Assembly (NCBI RefSeq): GCF_000143535.2
Contig: NC_037323.1
Location: 992,001-1,056,000, forward strand
Length of the DNA stretch: 64,000 bases
Source of the DNA: Botrytis cinerea B05.10
Lineage: Eukaryota; Ascomycota; Leotiomycetes; Helotiales; Sclerotiniaceae
Reading direction: 5' to 3'
Part shown: positions 1 to 11,962 of the stretch, in pieces
Position numbering within the stretch: position 1 is the first letter of the stretch
How the letters are laid out: each line of letters starts with the position of its first letter
Program-made: the position numbers and the translations under genes
The notes under the pieces: generated by a model
Told to the model about the DNA's origin: nothing
What the model saw: only the letters and a program-made list of their open reading frames with translations
Databases searched by the model: none

Positions 1-1365
1 GATGATAACGTGGTTCGGCTTAAATCCGAGGTTAGCTTTCAACTTGCGCGCTTGTCCTTATAATCCTTGCTGATAAAAGCATTGCAACCTGAATGTTCAG
101 ATAGGAATGGTTGTATAACGTGAAGGGGCTGTCAGCTCTTACAATGACTATTGATCTCGCTAACGTTTCTGTTCGGAGGCAACAATGAAGTTTAGGGGTA
201 CTTTAGCAGATTCCTTCATTTTGAGCCGGTCATATTGACCCCTGAACACCACGATGTTAAGTGATATCTGGCTTACAAACGAAAGATAGAAGTAGAACAC
301 GGGAATAAAGTGCTGCCGTTGCTCGTGTCAGCATTGTCTTCGATGATATTGAAAAAACTTTGAACGATTCCGAGACTGCAGAATGGATCGATTTTCTTAC
401 AACGAAATTTGAAGGAAGACCATCTCGTGTTGCCCCTGTATCAGTCAATATACTCCCAGAACAGTGTGAGGATTTGTGTCCATGACAGCAATAGTGTGAA
501 TTTCCTCTCGTCCCCCCTGATAGGAATACAACGCGCAATGGAGTCGTTCTCATCTCGAAAACTCGCATGGTCCTAAATCGTGAACGGAAAAATTGTGTCC
601 GGCGAGTAAATAATGGAAAGGCCACAATAACAAATTCAATTAATGAAAAAATTGGTATGCATCAGATCCACACGCACACAACGATAAAAGGGTTTGGAGT
701 ATTTGGAGGTGGAGAGAAATAGAAATGCCAAGATTTAAATTGGGCAGCCAAGGAAATCTCGCAGCAGAATCATTTTATCTCTTATCTTCGAATGTTTGCA
801 CAAACAAACACGAAGAACATGTGAAAAAACTCGACTTTTGCCGTTTGGCTGATTCCCTATTTCTATCGATGGATAATTAGCATCTTTCGCAGGGAGCATG
901 TTCAAAGACAACTATGACAAAGCGTTGAAAGGAGCTTGAACGACTAATTGATAAACAATGTGATTGAGAATATGCATCTAGACACCTACACTAATTTTGT
1001 TCGCATCGCCCACAACCAAATTTGGACAAAGAAATCGAAATGCTTAACGAGATAGCAGAAATGAGGGGATCTGAATAATGCCCAACGACAGACTGTTTTC
1101 AGATCACATCGTACCCATGATGCATCAGCCCCTCCTCGGTACATTCTCGCTTCTTTCCATATCGGTAGACGAGGCGTGGAGAGTCGCAGCGACCATATGG
1201 CTACTACCTATGTTATCTGCGGATATCTCTTTCTTTGTCACAGTCTTTGGTAGATATATCGATGGAGAAGGACCTCGATTTGTAATCTTTTGAACCTCTC
1301 AACAGTAAGTTGATACCACCAAACTCCACGCTAAACAAACAAGCAAATAACCATACCCCAAGCTT
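1..1365. other. Gene-poor stretch before IMP4
   Basis: I see no supportable gene here. Open frames at 257-625 (-) and 1078-1293 (+) are short, have no recognisable domain and no convincing splice partners. The stretch is the 3' flank of the IMP4 gene plus unassigned sequence running off the window edge. Confidence 0.5.
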
Positions 1366-2342
1366 TCACAGGTAGTCCTTCTTCTTGGAAGTTCTCGTAT
1401 ATTGGTTCATCCTCCATTCAACATCGCCATCCTTATTCTCCAACGTTCCTCCTCTAATTTCAAAGCATCTCATCGTCATACGAGGTCCAACTTCTGCGAG
1501 TTCCACATTTTGGTATCCTGTCTTAACGAACACGTGGTGTCGAACTTCGATACTATCTTCAATATTCTTGAATGTGACAACTCTGCTTCCGATTTTCGTT
1601 TTGTTTGTAATCGCTTCTCTTGGGGGGAATATATGTTTCAAGATTTTGACGATTCGAAGACCCAATCTTGACGTAAAGCCTTCAAAGATTAGATGGGGAT
1701 AAGACTCGCTGACCGTACCACGGGAGCTGTTGGGAATGTCATGGCGCAAAACAACATTGTGTAGAGAGAATGATATCGTGGGTCCATGCGGGAAGTGAGA
1801 TAGTGTCAAGGCTGTTGGTGTACCACGATGTTCATGGAGGAGGATGATATCGGAAAGTCCAGATGCTTGGGCGGATGTAATTAGACTTGGTAGAATAAGA
1901 TTTCCTCGATTTAGACGGATTGACGTTGGGATCAATAATCTGATCTCTTTTGCAAAGGCAGAAAGTCTTGATGAAGGATCTCTTGAAGTTGTGATCAGTA
2001 CTCTAGGATCAACGATTCCAGAAAGTTGAGCGTATTCATCATCCAAGTCAAGTTCCTCGTTTGCTGTCAAATCTGGCCGGGATTCATCATATTTATAGTC
2101 TTCTCGTAGTTTTTTATCATTCGCAATCGATGGATCTAGGGGCTTGCCTGATGCTAGAGAAGCTCGAAGCTTTGCGCGCTTTTCACTGATCTCAGCATCT
2201 CGAAGGGTTAAGGCTCTTCGGTAGAGGTAATCTCGTCGCTGTCGAGCTTGTTTGCGCTGCAGAACATGTATTAGCCAGTCTGATTGGAAACAATACTGCG
2301 GGGAAATATATGACAATTGACATGAACACAACTTACAATCAT
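1366..2342 (-). CDS. IMP4: U3 snoRNP protein Imp4 (Brix domain)
   Basis: Imp4 is part of the U3 snoRNP/SSU processome in the nucleolus, where with Imp3 and Mpp10 it helps U3 pair with pre-rRNA for 18S maturation. The model is two exons: 2337-2342 (only ATG ATT) and 1366-2256, split by an 80-nt intron with donor GTAAGT and acceptor CTGCAG. It gives 298 residues, close to the yeast length of about 290. After splicing the protein begins MIRKQARQRRDYLYRR, the typical Imp4 start. A Brix domain covers roughly residues 85-280, with ILITTSRDPSSRL-like residues at its start (here VLITTSRDPSSRL) and EVGPRMTMRCFEIRGGTLE near the end. Reading straight upstream without the intron would give a false N-terminus. 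The gene diverges from UPF1. Identity is secure; the 6-nt first exon rests on homology and splice signals. Confidence 0.93.
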
Positions 2343-2929
2343 TTTCACAATGGTTTTCCAACTTCAGGAGAGTTTGTGTGTTGAAGGAGAAGGGGGGAAT
2401 ATGAAGCTTTTTGGTGAGGTAGTTAGAGCAGAAAAAAAAAGTTTCTATCACAAACCTTTATCGGTTGGTATCGGTATCGGTATCAGCACGCTAAGCACCC
2501 AAATAGCAATGTCACTTAAGTTATTAGTAAATGTGAAATCCCACAATCAAAAAAGCAACTGTGCATCTCTTCTCGAGTACTCCACCAACCCAACCAACAT
2601 TGGTAAAATAAGTTCTGGGCCCCCTCACTGTTATACAAGAGATATCACACTCCTGCAGGACAAGTTGCGAATCACAGTCAAAGTTACGATAATGACTTGA
2701 AAGTCTTGTCCGGCTTTCAAGAATATCTCCAAACCCTTTGCGCCGCCCTCCCGCCACAAAGGCTACCTCCACAAACATAAGGAATTTATCCAATCTATTG
2801 TGAGTATGAATTTTTTCCTGTATTGTAGCGGGATCCTCAATGGTCGATCTTGATGTCTTCTGCTGTTCTCCCGAACTACAGCTGTTCTAACCTTTACCAT
2901 TTTGTGTAGTATCTAGACATACTGTCATC
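2343..2929. promoter_or_regulatory. Divergent IMP4/UPF1 promoter region
   Basis: These 587 bp separate the start codons of IMP4 (-) and UPF1 (+), so both promoters and 5' leaders must lie here. A short direct repeat of GGTATC occurs at about 2467-2487. No classical TATA box or known factor site stands out. Confidence 0.6.
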
Positions 2930-5900
2930 ATGGAAAGCGCTTTCGCCCACGTTGGGAACCACCTCATATCCGATTCTGCTGCAGCAATCAACGCCGGTGC
3001 AGATGATCTCTCCAACATTGATCCGGATGAAAGCTTATTATATGGTCAATACGGAGGTCATGGCGGTTTGGGATCCAGCAGAAGAAGAAGCGATGATGAT
3101 GACAACGAGACTGAAGTATTCGACGACGATGATAACGAGAGCCTTGCAAGTGTTCCAGTCGATGGCATGAAAACTCTTGGGCTCCGAGGTCTTGAGGATG
3201 AGAAGGAACTACCAGCACACGCATGCGCGTAAGTTGAACTATCAACAATCTAAATTGTCCTGAGCTGGGCTGATTTGATGTGTAGATACTGTGGAATTCA
3301 CTCTCCAAGCTGTGTGGTTAAGTGCTTGGGATGCAACAAATGGTTTTGCAGTGCCCGTGGAAATGCTACATCTTCGCATATTGTCAATCACCTTGTCCGC
3401 GCAAGACATAAGGAAGTTCAATTGCACCCAATGTCGACCCTCGGAGACACTGTACTGGAATGCTACAACTGCGGTATAAAAAATGTTTTTCTCCTCGGCT
3501 TTATTCCTGCGAAATCGGATACAGTTGTGGTTCTTCTATGTCGTCAACCCTGCGCCTCCGCTCCATCTTCGAAGGATATGAGTTGGGATGTGTCCAAATG
3601 GCAACCGCTGATAGAGGATCGATCCTTTTTGTCTTGGCTTGTCTCTCTTCCTACGGACGCAGAACAGCTTCGCGCCCGACATCTCACGCCGCCAATGATT
3701 GCGAAGTTGGAGGAGATGTGGAAGGATAATGTTAACGCTACCCTTTCCGATTTGGAAAAGGCTGCTGGAATTGATGATGATCCAGCCCCTGTCCTTCTTA
3801 AATACGATGATGCCTATCAGTATCAAAATGTCTTCGGGCCTTTAGTCAAGATTGAGGCAGATTACGACCGCAAGCTTAAGGAAGCTCAATCTGAAGATGG
3901 TTTAATTATCCGTTGGGATTATGGTTTGAATAACAAACACTTGGCCAGTTTCATTCTTCCAAAGATAGAGCTTGGCGATGTAAAGCTCGCTGTAGGCGAT
4001 GAGATGCGACTTAAGTACAAAGGAGAGCTACGACCTGTCTGGGAGGGTGTTGGATATGTGGTCAAAATTCCGAATAATCAATCTGATGAAGTTACCATCG
4101 AACTCCGAAAGGTTGGCAACGATAAATCAGTCCCAACGGAATGCACCCACAACTTTTCTGCCGATTATGTCTGGAAAGCAACATCATACGACCGCATGCA
4201 ATTTGCTATGAAGACTTTCGCCGTAGACGAAATGAGTGTATCAGGATACATTTTCCACAAACTTCTTGGTCACGAGGTGGCTGCCGCTCCAATGAAAATT
4301 CAAATGCCCAAGAAATTCAGCGTTCCTGGTCTACCAGAATTAAATAGCAGTCAAATTAGCGCCGTCAAAAGCGTATTGCAAAAGCCTTTGAGTCTTATTC
4401 AAGGACCTCCGGGAACTGGAAAGACAGTCACATCCGCTACAGTTATTTATCATTTGGCTAAGGTCAATGGTGGACAAGTTCTTGTATGTGCTCCTTCTAA
4501 CGTTGCCGTCGATCAACTTTGTGAGCGTATACATCGAACTCAACTTAAGGTTGTTCGTCTCACAGCCAAATCCCGTGAAGATGTCGAGTCATCTGTTGGG
4601 TTTCTCTCTTTGCATGAGCAGGTCCGCATGAATGACAGCAATCACGAATTGGCCAAACTTACTCAGTTGAAGAGCGAGTTGGGAGAATTGTCAAGTCAAG
4701 ATGAGAAGAAGTTCAAGGCATTGACAAGAGCTGCCGAACGCGAGATTTTGAGCAACGCTGATGTTATTTGCTGTACTTGTGTTGGAGCTGGAGACCCAAG
4801 GCTTGCCAAAATGAAATTCAGAACAGTCCTCATTGATGAATCTACTCAATCCGCAGAACCAGAATGTATGATTCCACTTGTTCTGGGATGCAAACAAGTG
4901 GTCCTGGTTGGAGATCATCAACAATTGGGTCCCGTCATCATGAACAAGAAGGCTGCAAAGGCAGGTTTAAACCAGTCACTCTTCGAGCGTTTAGTCCACC
5001 TCGGCCTCAACCCCATCCGACTTAATGTTCAGTATCGTATGCACCCATGTCTTTCTGAATTTCCGTCTAACATGTTCTACGATGGTTCTCTACAAAACGG
5101 TGTCACAATGCAACAACGACTTCGTCGTGACGTTGATTTCCCTTGGCCTGTAGCCGATACACCCATGATGTTCTGGTCCAATCTTGGTAATGAGGAGATC
5201 TCTGCTTCGGGCACTTCTTATCTCAACAGAACTGAGGCTTCGAATGTTGAGAAGATCGTTACTCGATTTTTCAAAGCTGGAGTACAACCCGGAGATATTG
5301 GCGTTATCACCCCATATGAAGGTCAACGCAGTTATGTCGTGACATCTATGCAAAATGCGGGTTCTTTCAAGAAAGAGCACTATAAGGAGGTCGAGGTCGC
5401 TTCTGTAGATGCCTTTCAAGGACGAGAGAAGGATTTCATCATTCTTTCTTGTGTAAGATCTAACGATCATCAAGGTATTGGTTTCTTGAGTGATCCTAGA
5501 CGTCTCAATGTAGCTTTGACACGTGCCAAGTACGGTCTTGTCATTGTTGGCAATCCAAAAGTTTTGTCAAAGCATCCTCTCTGGCATTACTTGTTGCAGC
5601 ACTTCAAGGATCGTAGCTGTCTTGTTGAAGGCCCACTTTCAAACTTGCAAACATCGCTTCTACAATTTAGTCGTCCAAAGACAACCTACCGTGGTCCACA
5701 ACGTTATCAAATGGGATTGCCCAACAACGGCCGAAATGGCAATAACAAAGCTCCTCCACTACAGGATTTCACTGATACTGGTTCGATGATGAGTTCTGCT
5801 TTGGATGACGTTTCTTCGGTTCACTCATCCCATCTCGGCGGTGTGGGTGTCGGATCTGCTTATCCTGCCGGCTTTGGTAACTTCCCTCTCACTGGTCTTG

Positions 5901-6289
5901 ACAACTGGCCTGGTCTTGATTCACGAGGCCCACGTGCCAATGGTCAAAAGGGTCGTGGGCGTGGGCCTGAGAGCATAGCTGGAGAATCTGTTGCTGCTAG
6001 TGAGTTCACTGATGTCACAAGCAGCAGCGTCACAGATGGCAGAGGCATTGGGCAAGGAGGTGTTAGCCTCGGTGTCAGCGTCCACGAAGGACAAAAGCAA
6101 ACTAGTTTGAGTCAATCTGACCGCTTGAAGCGATACGTCGAATCAGGTGGCCGCATTGCTGATTATAAAACTGGTGATGCTGGTAGTGTCTTTGGCACGA
6201 GCTCTTTACTAAGTGGTCGTCGTTTTGATGACGATGAAAAGAGTGTCTCTACGGCATTTGCAAGCCAGATCGGAGGAGGTTATGACTGA
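2930..6289 (+). CDS. UPF1: ATP-dependent RNA helicase Upf1 (nonsense-mediated decay)
   Basis: Upf1 is the cytoplasmic SF1 RNA helicase of nonsense-mediated mRNA decay; it acts with Upf2/Upf3 and eRF1/eRF3. There are two exons, 2930-3228 and 3286-6289, with a 57-nt intron (GTAAGT...TGTAG), giving 1100 residues. The N-terminus is acidic (runs of D/E near residues 55-70). The Cys/His-rich Upf2-binding domain begins around residue 98 with [18 protein letters not shown]; the intron falls inside its first codons. Helicase motifs are all present: Walker A GPPGTGKT at 473-480, motif II DESTQ at 617-621, QYRMHP at 682-687, and VDAFQGRE at 807-814. The C-terminal tail (about 900-1100) is G/S/Q-rich and of low complexity, longer than the yeast tail. 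It diverges from IMP4. Identity is secure. Confidence 0.97.
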
Positions 6290-9200
6290 TTCTACATTGA
6301 CAAGGTCCATTCTCATAGGACATCATAATCATGATATACTAAGGATATTCCTTCCGGATCAGCAGATGGCTCTTCGCTGCTCTGTGCGGCCAGCAACCAA
6401 TATCGAATTTCATCGATCTATACTTCATCGATAATCGACCTTCCAAGTGTCGTACCTACAAATTTAGGGCGTGACAATCTATACATATATCATATGTAGG
6501 GAGGTTTTTACTGCAAGCATGAAATGCCAACCAAGCAGACTTCTAAAGTGTCGAAGGAGAGAAGATGAGAGTGGTGCCAAATTTAGATTGTTTATGGCTG
6601 TAGGGAGATTGCTTTATAGGGGAGAGGATATTTTGACGGTGGCGGGTGTGGTTGTTCTAAACGAGAGACAGAAATCTTTTGGTGGTGAGGTTCATGATCT
6701 TATTCAGCATGTCATATTGTAACATTCACCCCTCGAGCTGATGCTTATGGAGAAGAATGCTATCAACATTAGCTTTGGTTTATGTCCACGCATGCAAACA
6801 AGATAGATACTGGCACATTTGCAGTACCTTAGAATTTAAACCCCTTGCTAGCAATGTCGTACCTAAAGGTGATCCTGTGTAAAACGTATTTTATCTTGAC
6901 CCATCACTCCAATTTCCATAGAAGGCCCATGTTGCAAACGCGTCTGTTAGTCGTGAGTTTTCACGTCTCACATTTGGAGATTCATTTTAGAAAGCAAAAA
7001 TTCCTTGACTAATGGGCTTATAGAAAAACCAACAATCACTACCAAAATCGCTGCATACGCCGCTGTCGCAACTAGCAATCTCTTTGCCACCCAGTCACTC
7101 TCCTCCTGTTTCAAGAACTAGAGCAAGAATTTTAATAGCGACAGACGAGATGATTGTACTTCGCAGTTGTAAACTATCAGTGGCATCGGAGTTGTTGGAG
7201 CGATTGTACCTGGGTCTTAAAATGCCTATCTACAAATTTGAAGATTCTTTTCCTCTGAGCACAACTTATCGTGACCGGAAACGACACTGACTGATTTTGC
7301 TTTAGTAAAGCTAGGCTGTGTACTTTTATCATTAGTGAACAATGTAGGTGTAGAGGACTTCATCAACTGCAGTATTTAACTCTGTCAGCTCGTTTGCGGC
7401 CCCTGAAACTTTAGCATCCTTTGTCAAGTCCGCCTTCGCGAGCGGTCTAAATTGTTCGCACATCAAAACCCAGTAGGGTTTCCAAAGTTTTTATCGCCAT
7501 ACACTCTTCACAGTTGCCCATTGTTATTTTCTGACTATCTACTCCAAGTATCCTGGCTATCATATTCATCCCCTTGATGGCCCATTGTCTTTCTTTGTGT
7601 GCAATGACTGCAATGCTTCTCGTGAGTGAAATCATTAATAAGCAGTTTCTCCTTCTAATTCTTGATGTTTAGAAATCAAGTTTCTACCGTTCTGTGGCTT
7701 CATAAAGATGTTGTGCATGCCTGTGGATAAATTAAGTGGTGTTTGGAATGTCACGGAGGGCTGGTTGAAACCAAAAGTATAAAGCAATCTTCAATAGCAG
7801 GATTAGCACACTGGAATCCCTTGAACCTGACACAGTTGGAGCCGATCGATGATTAAAATTCAAACTCCCTGTATAGTTCGAGAGTTGACCCTTGTAGAGC
7901 CAAAGACAAGCGTGCGAAAGCTAACGGCTAGTTCCAAGCATTAGTATGATAAAAATCTGACCTTGGGCATTCTTAGTCCAATTCATCAATCTTAGAATAA
8001 TAAGTAATGTACCAAGTTATCATCTTCGGATGAAATCCATTGAATACATTTGTTTCATCTCGTAACTCAACTATTTCAGATAACCCCCTACATGTAAACA
8101 TTCGCTTCCGGTCTAAATTGATTGGGTAGGTATACTGAAGCCATTAGAGAACGTAATACTACTTTATGGTAGGTCACAGCTTCGACTCGAGTCTCGATGA
8201 TCATCGCCTCGTCTCTCATATTTATGACACTCAAGGCATCATCTCCACGGTGCAAACACCCCGGGAAATCTTAGATTATACGTTTTACAGCATTGTGACG
8301 CAATGATAAAGAGATCTGAATATACCATAGATATTTCTCCCGAAATTTTATATTGGCAATGATGCTTGTGGTCTACATTGTGTATGTTGTCTTAGATGAC
8401 GTTCAAAATTTGGAATTCAAAGGGTTAGCATGATGGGAACTGATCATCTAGCTCTCGCCCTGAGTACCACTGAAGGGAAGGCTATGTCAATTTGAGATAA
8501 AAGTGGCGAACAAGAAACTGATAATGAAAGAGTGGTATCTCGCTTCTTGTCCTTTAAAAAGTCCTCTATTATTCTCTAGATTTCTATCGGAGACGTAGTC
8601 CTCGACACTTCGTTACGATCAACTTCTAAGAGCTAGGTCGTAGGGGTACGACCTCAAACTCAGATCCACCAACTTCTTCCTCGTCGTTTCTCAAAATGAT
8701 TGTTCTGGAGCTTTCCTAGCCAGCAATTTAACATTTTGTGAAACAGTAAAAACTGCATGAAGGTTGATCAACGCTGAGGCAACTTGTATCGACCCGACTC
8801 AAATACCCTGCCCATATCTTTTCAATCCTTCATTCATTGCACACGAAACTTTGCCCGCAGATTTGTGAGTGATAACGCAAGATGATTGCCAATTGTCGCA
8901 TTGAAACAAGAGAAGATATGCATCCATAGCGACCTGTGACTTGCTACTGGGCCTGATAGTTGAATTTCCCGAGCCACTGGGCTTTGTTTGATACCATTCA
9001 GAGCGATGAAACATCCTTTTTTAACATTGGTCATCGATCAAGCATTTCTTGCAACCGCACTCCACCCTCTGTTCCACCCCTCGAGAAATTTCATCTCTCG
9101 CGGCTGCCTCTTTTCTGGAGCTAAAGGAAGAATCGGCCTTAACTGATCTATCAACATGATCTAACAATATTATCTTTCTTCGTTATCGTTGAGTGCTGTG

Positions 9201-9694
9201 CCGCGAGAAGTTGAATTGCGGCTATGCTTCGACTCGGCAGTATCACCAGCACCTCACCGGCTTCGTTTCACCCTATGCATTGTGACGTTCATTTCAACAT
9301 TTAGAATGCCACTTTAATCATCGACCATTCTCCGACAACAATGGACAATGATTTGCCACTATTCATACTCAGCTTTCGCTCCAATGCATGAGATGCCAGA
9401 CTTCCAGACGGAAGTTATCAAGTCGTGAAGCAGCTTAGGAAACATATTAAAATCAGGATCGGCTAGCATTCACGCCAAGACACAAACATTTCTCTCCAAG
9501 TCATCGACGTAGATACTTCTACCGGACAAACAACTTTACACAGTCTCGACATCATACATTAATTTTCGACATTAAAACCAAAGATTTTATAATCTACCTT
9601 GAGCCATAAAGATCCCATGTCTTCAAAATCCTCGCAATGATACCCCCATCCCTAACGCCAGAAATATACACCCTCGACTGAAACAACCCGGTTC
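6290..9694. other. 3.4 kb gene-poor region between UPF1 and BET3
   Basis: No gene could be supported. Open frames of 60-85 codons (for example 6471-6722 +, 7084-7290 +, 7447-7635 -) have no recognisable domain. The 7447-7635 frame has a fairly protein-like composition but no start or splice context that I trust. No long terminal repeat, terminal inverted repeat or reverse-transcriptase signature was seen. UPF1 and BET3 converge on this stretch, so both 3' UTRs lie in it. Confidence 0.5.
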
Positions 9695-10449
9695 CTAATC
9701 ATCATCCATTGGCATCTCGTCATCAATATATCTGACCAAAGTAATCCTCATCTCAGTCGAATCATGACCTCTAAGAATATCACTGATAAAATGAGCCTCG
9801 ACTTGCATTTGCACCATCTCTAGTGCGCCCCTCAAAATACCACAGAAGATATTCGAATACCATAATTCATCCTGTGCTCTTCCATCGTCTGGCAATTCCA
9901 CAAAGTCGGCCAAAGGGTTTTCTTCGAATATCAGGGAAAACTGTTTGTTGTCACTCGTCCAGTTGGATACCGCCGGGGTGATATTCAAGAATATCTTAAA
10001 CCCAACCTATTGTTCTCTATCAGCACTATGCTCCGCACAATCCGCACAACTCCTCTTGAAGCCGTACCTTGGAAATCATCTCCGCAGTCTCTCTGAAGTT
10101 CGAGCAACGTCTCATGGTATTCGACTTGGCAAGATAGTCTTCGATTAAACGTAGCCCAATGTTATAACCCATCTTATCAAGTTGTTTGTTGACTTCTACA
10201 TAATCGTTTTCGTAATCTTTGCAAAGTTGTGCGACAATGGTTCCATAGGTGAGAGTGACTAGCTCGGCATTGACTTTGTCTACACGACTTCTGGATGCTG
10301 ATTAGCCATCGTGAGATATGGCAAGTGTTTCTGGTGCTGCTGGTGTACTTACTTCCAGACCCTAAGTTGCGCATTAGTGTATGTTGCCTTGATGACCGAC
10401 AAGCGATTACTTACTCCTCACCCATCCTCGCGGCTTTGTTGGAAGCCAT
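9695..10449 (-). CDS. BET3: TRAPP complex subunit Bet3
   Basis: Bet3 is a core subunit of the TRAPP tethering complexes, which act as Rab1/Ypt1 exchange factors in ER-Golgi traffic. Four exons were assembled: 10415-10449, 10353-10361 (only 9 nt), 10068-10290 and 9695-10006. They give 192 residues, matching the usual 190-195. Splicing yields [17 protein letters not shown], the standard Bet3 opening; the 9-nt exon supplies the VW of that motif. Later blocks include [36 protein letters not shown] and [11 protein letters not shown]. Cys77 in the MRRCSNF segment aligns with the cysteine that is acylated inside the hydrophobic channel of mammalian Bet3 (from family knowledge). The start is 269 bp from the divergent U5-40K gene. 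Identity is secure. Confidence 0.95.
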
Positions 10450-10718
10450 ACTTGTGTCTTATATTTCTTAAACTACACTTGAAATCGGGTTGTGAAATTA
10501 ATTCATACTCCGAAGCTGTTCTTGCTACATAGTAATATTCCCATTGAAGCTGGAAGCTGGTCCAGGCACAAGCCGGCTAGGCGGCCGCACTTTAGCGTAC
10601 TTTTTAGAAATTCATATTGCGTTCTGCTACTGAGCCTTGGTGCCAACAACGCGCAGCTTAAAACATCCATATCATTTCTCGAGAAATCACGCGTAGCTTG
10701 AAGGAAGAAGCTATAATC
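10450..10718. promoter_or_regulatory. Compact divergent BET3/U5-40K promoter
   Basis: Only 269 bp separate the start codons of BET3 (-) and the U5-40K gene (+). Within it are a GC-rich island containing GCGGCCGC near 10582 and an ACGCGT hexamer at 10689-10694. ACGCGT is the core of the MCB element bound by MBF in yeasts; whether it is used here is unknown. TTTCTCGAGAAA-type dyad sequence lies just before it. Confidence 0.55.
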
Positions 10719-11962
10719 ATGTCTTCTGGAAAACGACCAGCTTCTGGGTCCTTTGGATCATCCCAAATGGTTGTGAAGAGGCAGAATGTAGGGAATGAGA
10801 GCACAGCTTTATCCACCACAAATGGTTCAACCAGCAGTGGCGCGCTCGTACAAGCAGTACGTACCTATTGATAACTATGGAATAATCTGGCATTTTGGAG
10901 GCGCCTGGCTGACCCTTGTAAAAATAGGTACCTCGGACGAGTGGTTTACAAGCTCCAGTGATGCAATTGGAAGGACATTCAGGAGAGGTATTTGCTGCCA
11001 AATTCGATCCCAATGGAAATTATATCGCTTCAGGGTCAATGGATAGATCTATTAGTGAGTAACACATATTCGTCCTTTGCTACATGCATACTGATTCTTT
11101 TGCAGATTTATGGAGAACATATGGAGATTGTGAAAACTACGGAACTTTAACAGGACATAAGGGCGCGGTATTAGATTTACAATGGTCGCGCGACTCGAGG
11201 GCCTTGTTCTCAGCGTCTGCAGATATGCATCTAGCCAGCTGGGACTTGGAGACCGGCACAAGGATACGAAGACATGTTGGACACGAAGAAGTAGTCAATT
11301 GTATGGATATCAGTAAAAGAGGAGAGGAACTTCTCATAAGTGGATCAGACGATGGGTATATAGGCATTTGGGATCCAAGGACAAAAGCTGCTGTCGATTT
11401 CATTCCTACGGAGTTCCCTGTCACAGCTGTCGCATTAGCTGAAGCTGGAAATGAGTTGTATTCCGGTGGGATCGACAATGATATCAAGGTGTGGGATATG
11501 AGGAGAAAGGCTGTGGTGTATTCTATGCTTGGCCATCAAGACACGATTACATCGCTTCGAGTTTCACCGGATTCTCAAACACTTTTATCAAATTCCATGG
11601 ACTCTACGGTTCGAACATGGGATATCAGACCATTTGCGCCCACTGAACGACATATCCAAACTTTTGATGGCGCCCCGGCGGGAATGGAGAAGAATTTGAT
11701 TCGAGCAAGTTGGGATCCAACTGGAAAGAAAATTGCCGCTGGTGCTGGAGATGGCACTGCTGTTGTTTGGAACAACGAGAACGGTAAAATATTGTACAAA
11801 TTACCTGGTCATAAGGGAACTGTTAACTGTGCTGAGTTATCACCTGGAAAGGACCCTATTAGTAAGATTTCTCCCTCAGACCCTGCACCTTCTGTTACTA
11901 ACAATCTACTAGTTCTTACCGCTTCTTCAGATCGCACATTGCTCTTGGGAGAATTGAAGTGA
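10719..11962 (+). CDS. SNRNP40: U5 snRNP 40 kDa WD40 protein (SNRNP40/Cwf17 type)
   Basis: This is a seven-bladed WD40 protein of the U5 snRNP that contacts Prp8 and belongs to the spliceosome. Four exons: 10719-10856, 10928-11054, 11106-11861 and 11913-11962. They give 356 residues, nearly the human length (357). The N-terminus is low complexity and starts MSSGKRPASGS. WD repeats run from about residue 57 (LEGHSGEVFAAKFDPNG) to the end. The recurring tails include SGSDDGYIGIWDPR, SGGIDNDIKVWDMR, SNSMDSTVRTWDIR and ILTASSDRTLLLGELK. The last intron (11862-11912, 51 nt) is a multiple of three and has no in-frame stop, so an unspliced reading stays open; removing it restores the canonical final WD repeat. 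The gene shares a 269-bp divergent promoter with BET3. Identity is secure. Confidence 0.93.

Noticed and set aside
257..625. Minus-strand open frame of 122 codons at the window start
   Set aside because: No domain, irregular composition, no splice context; likely chance.
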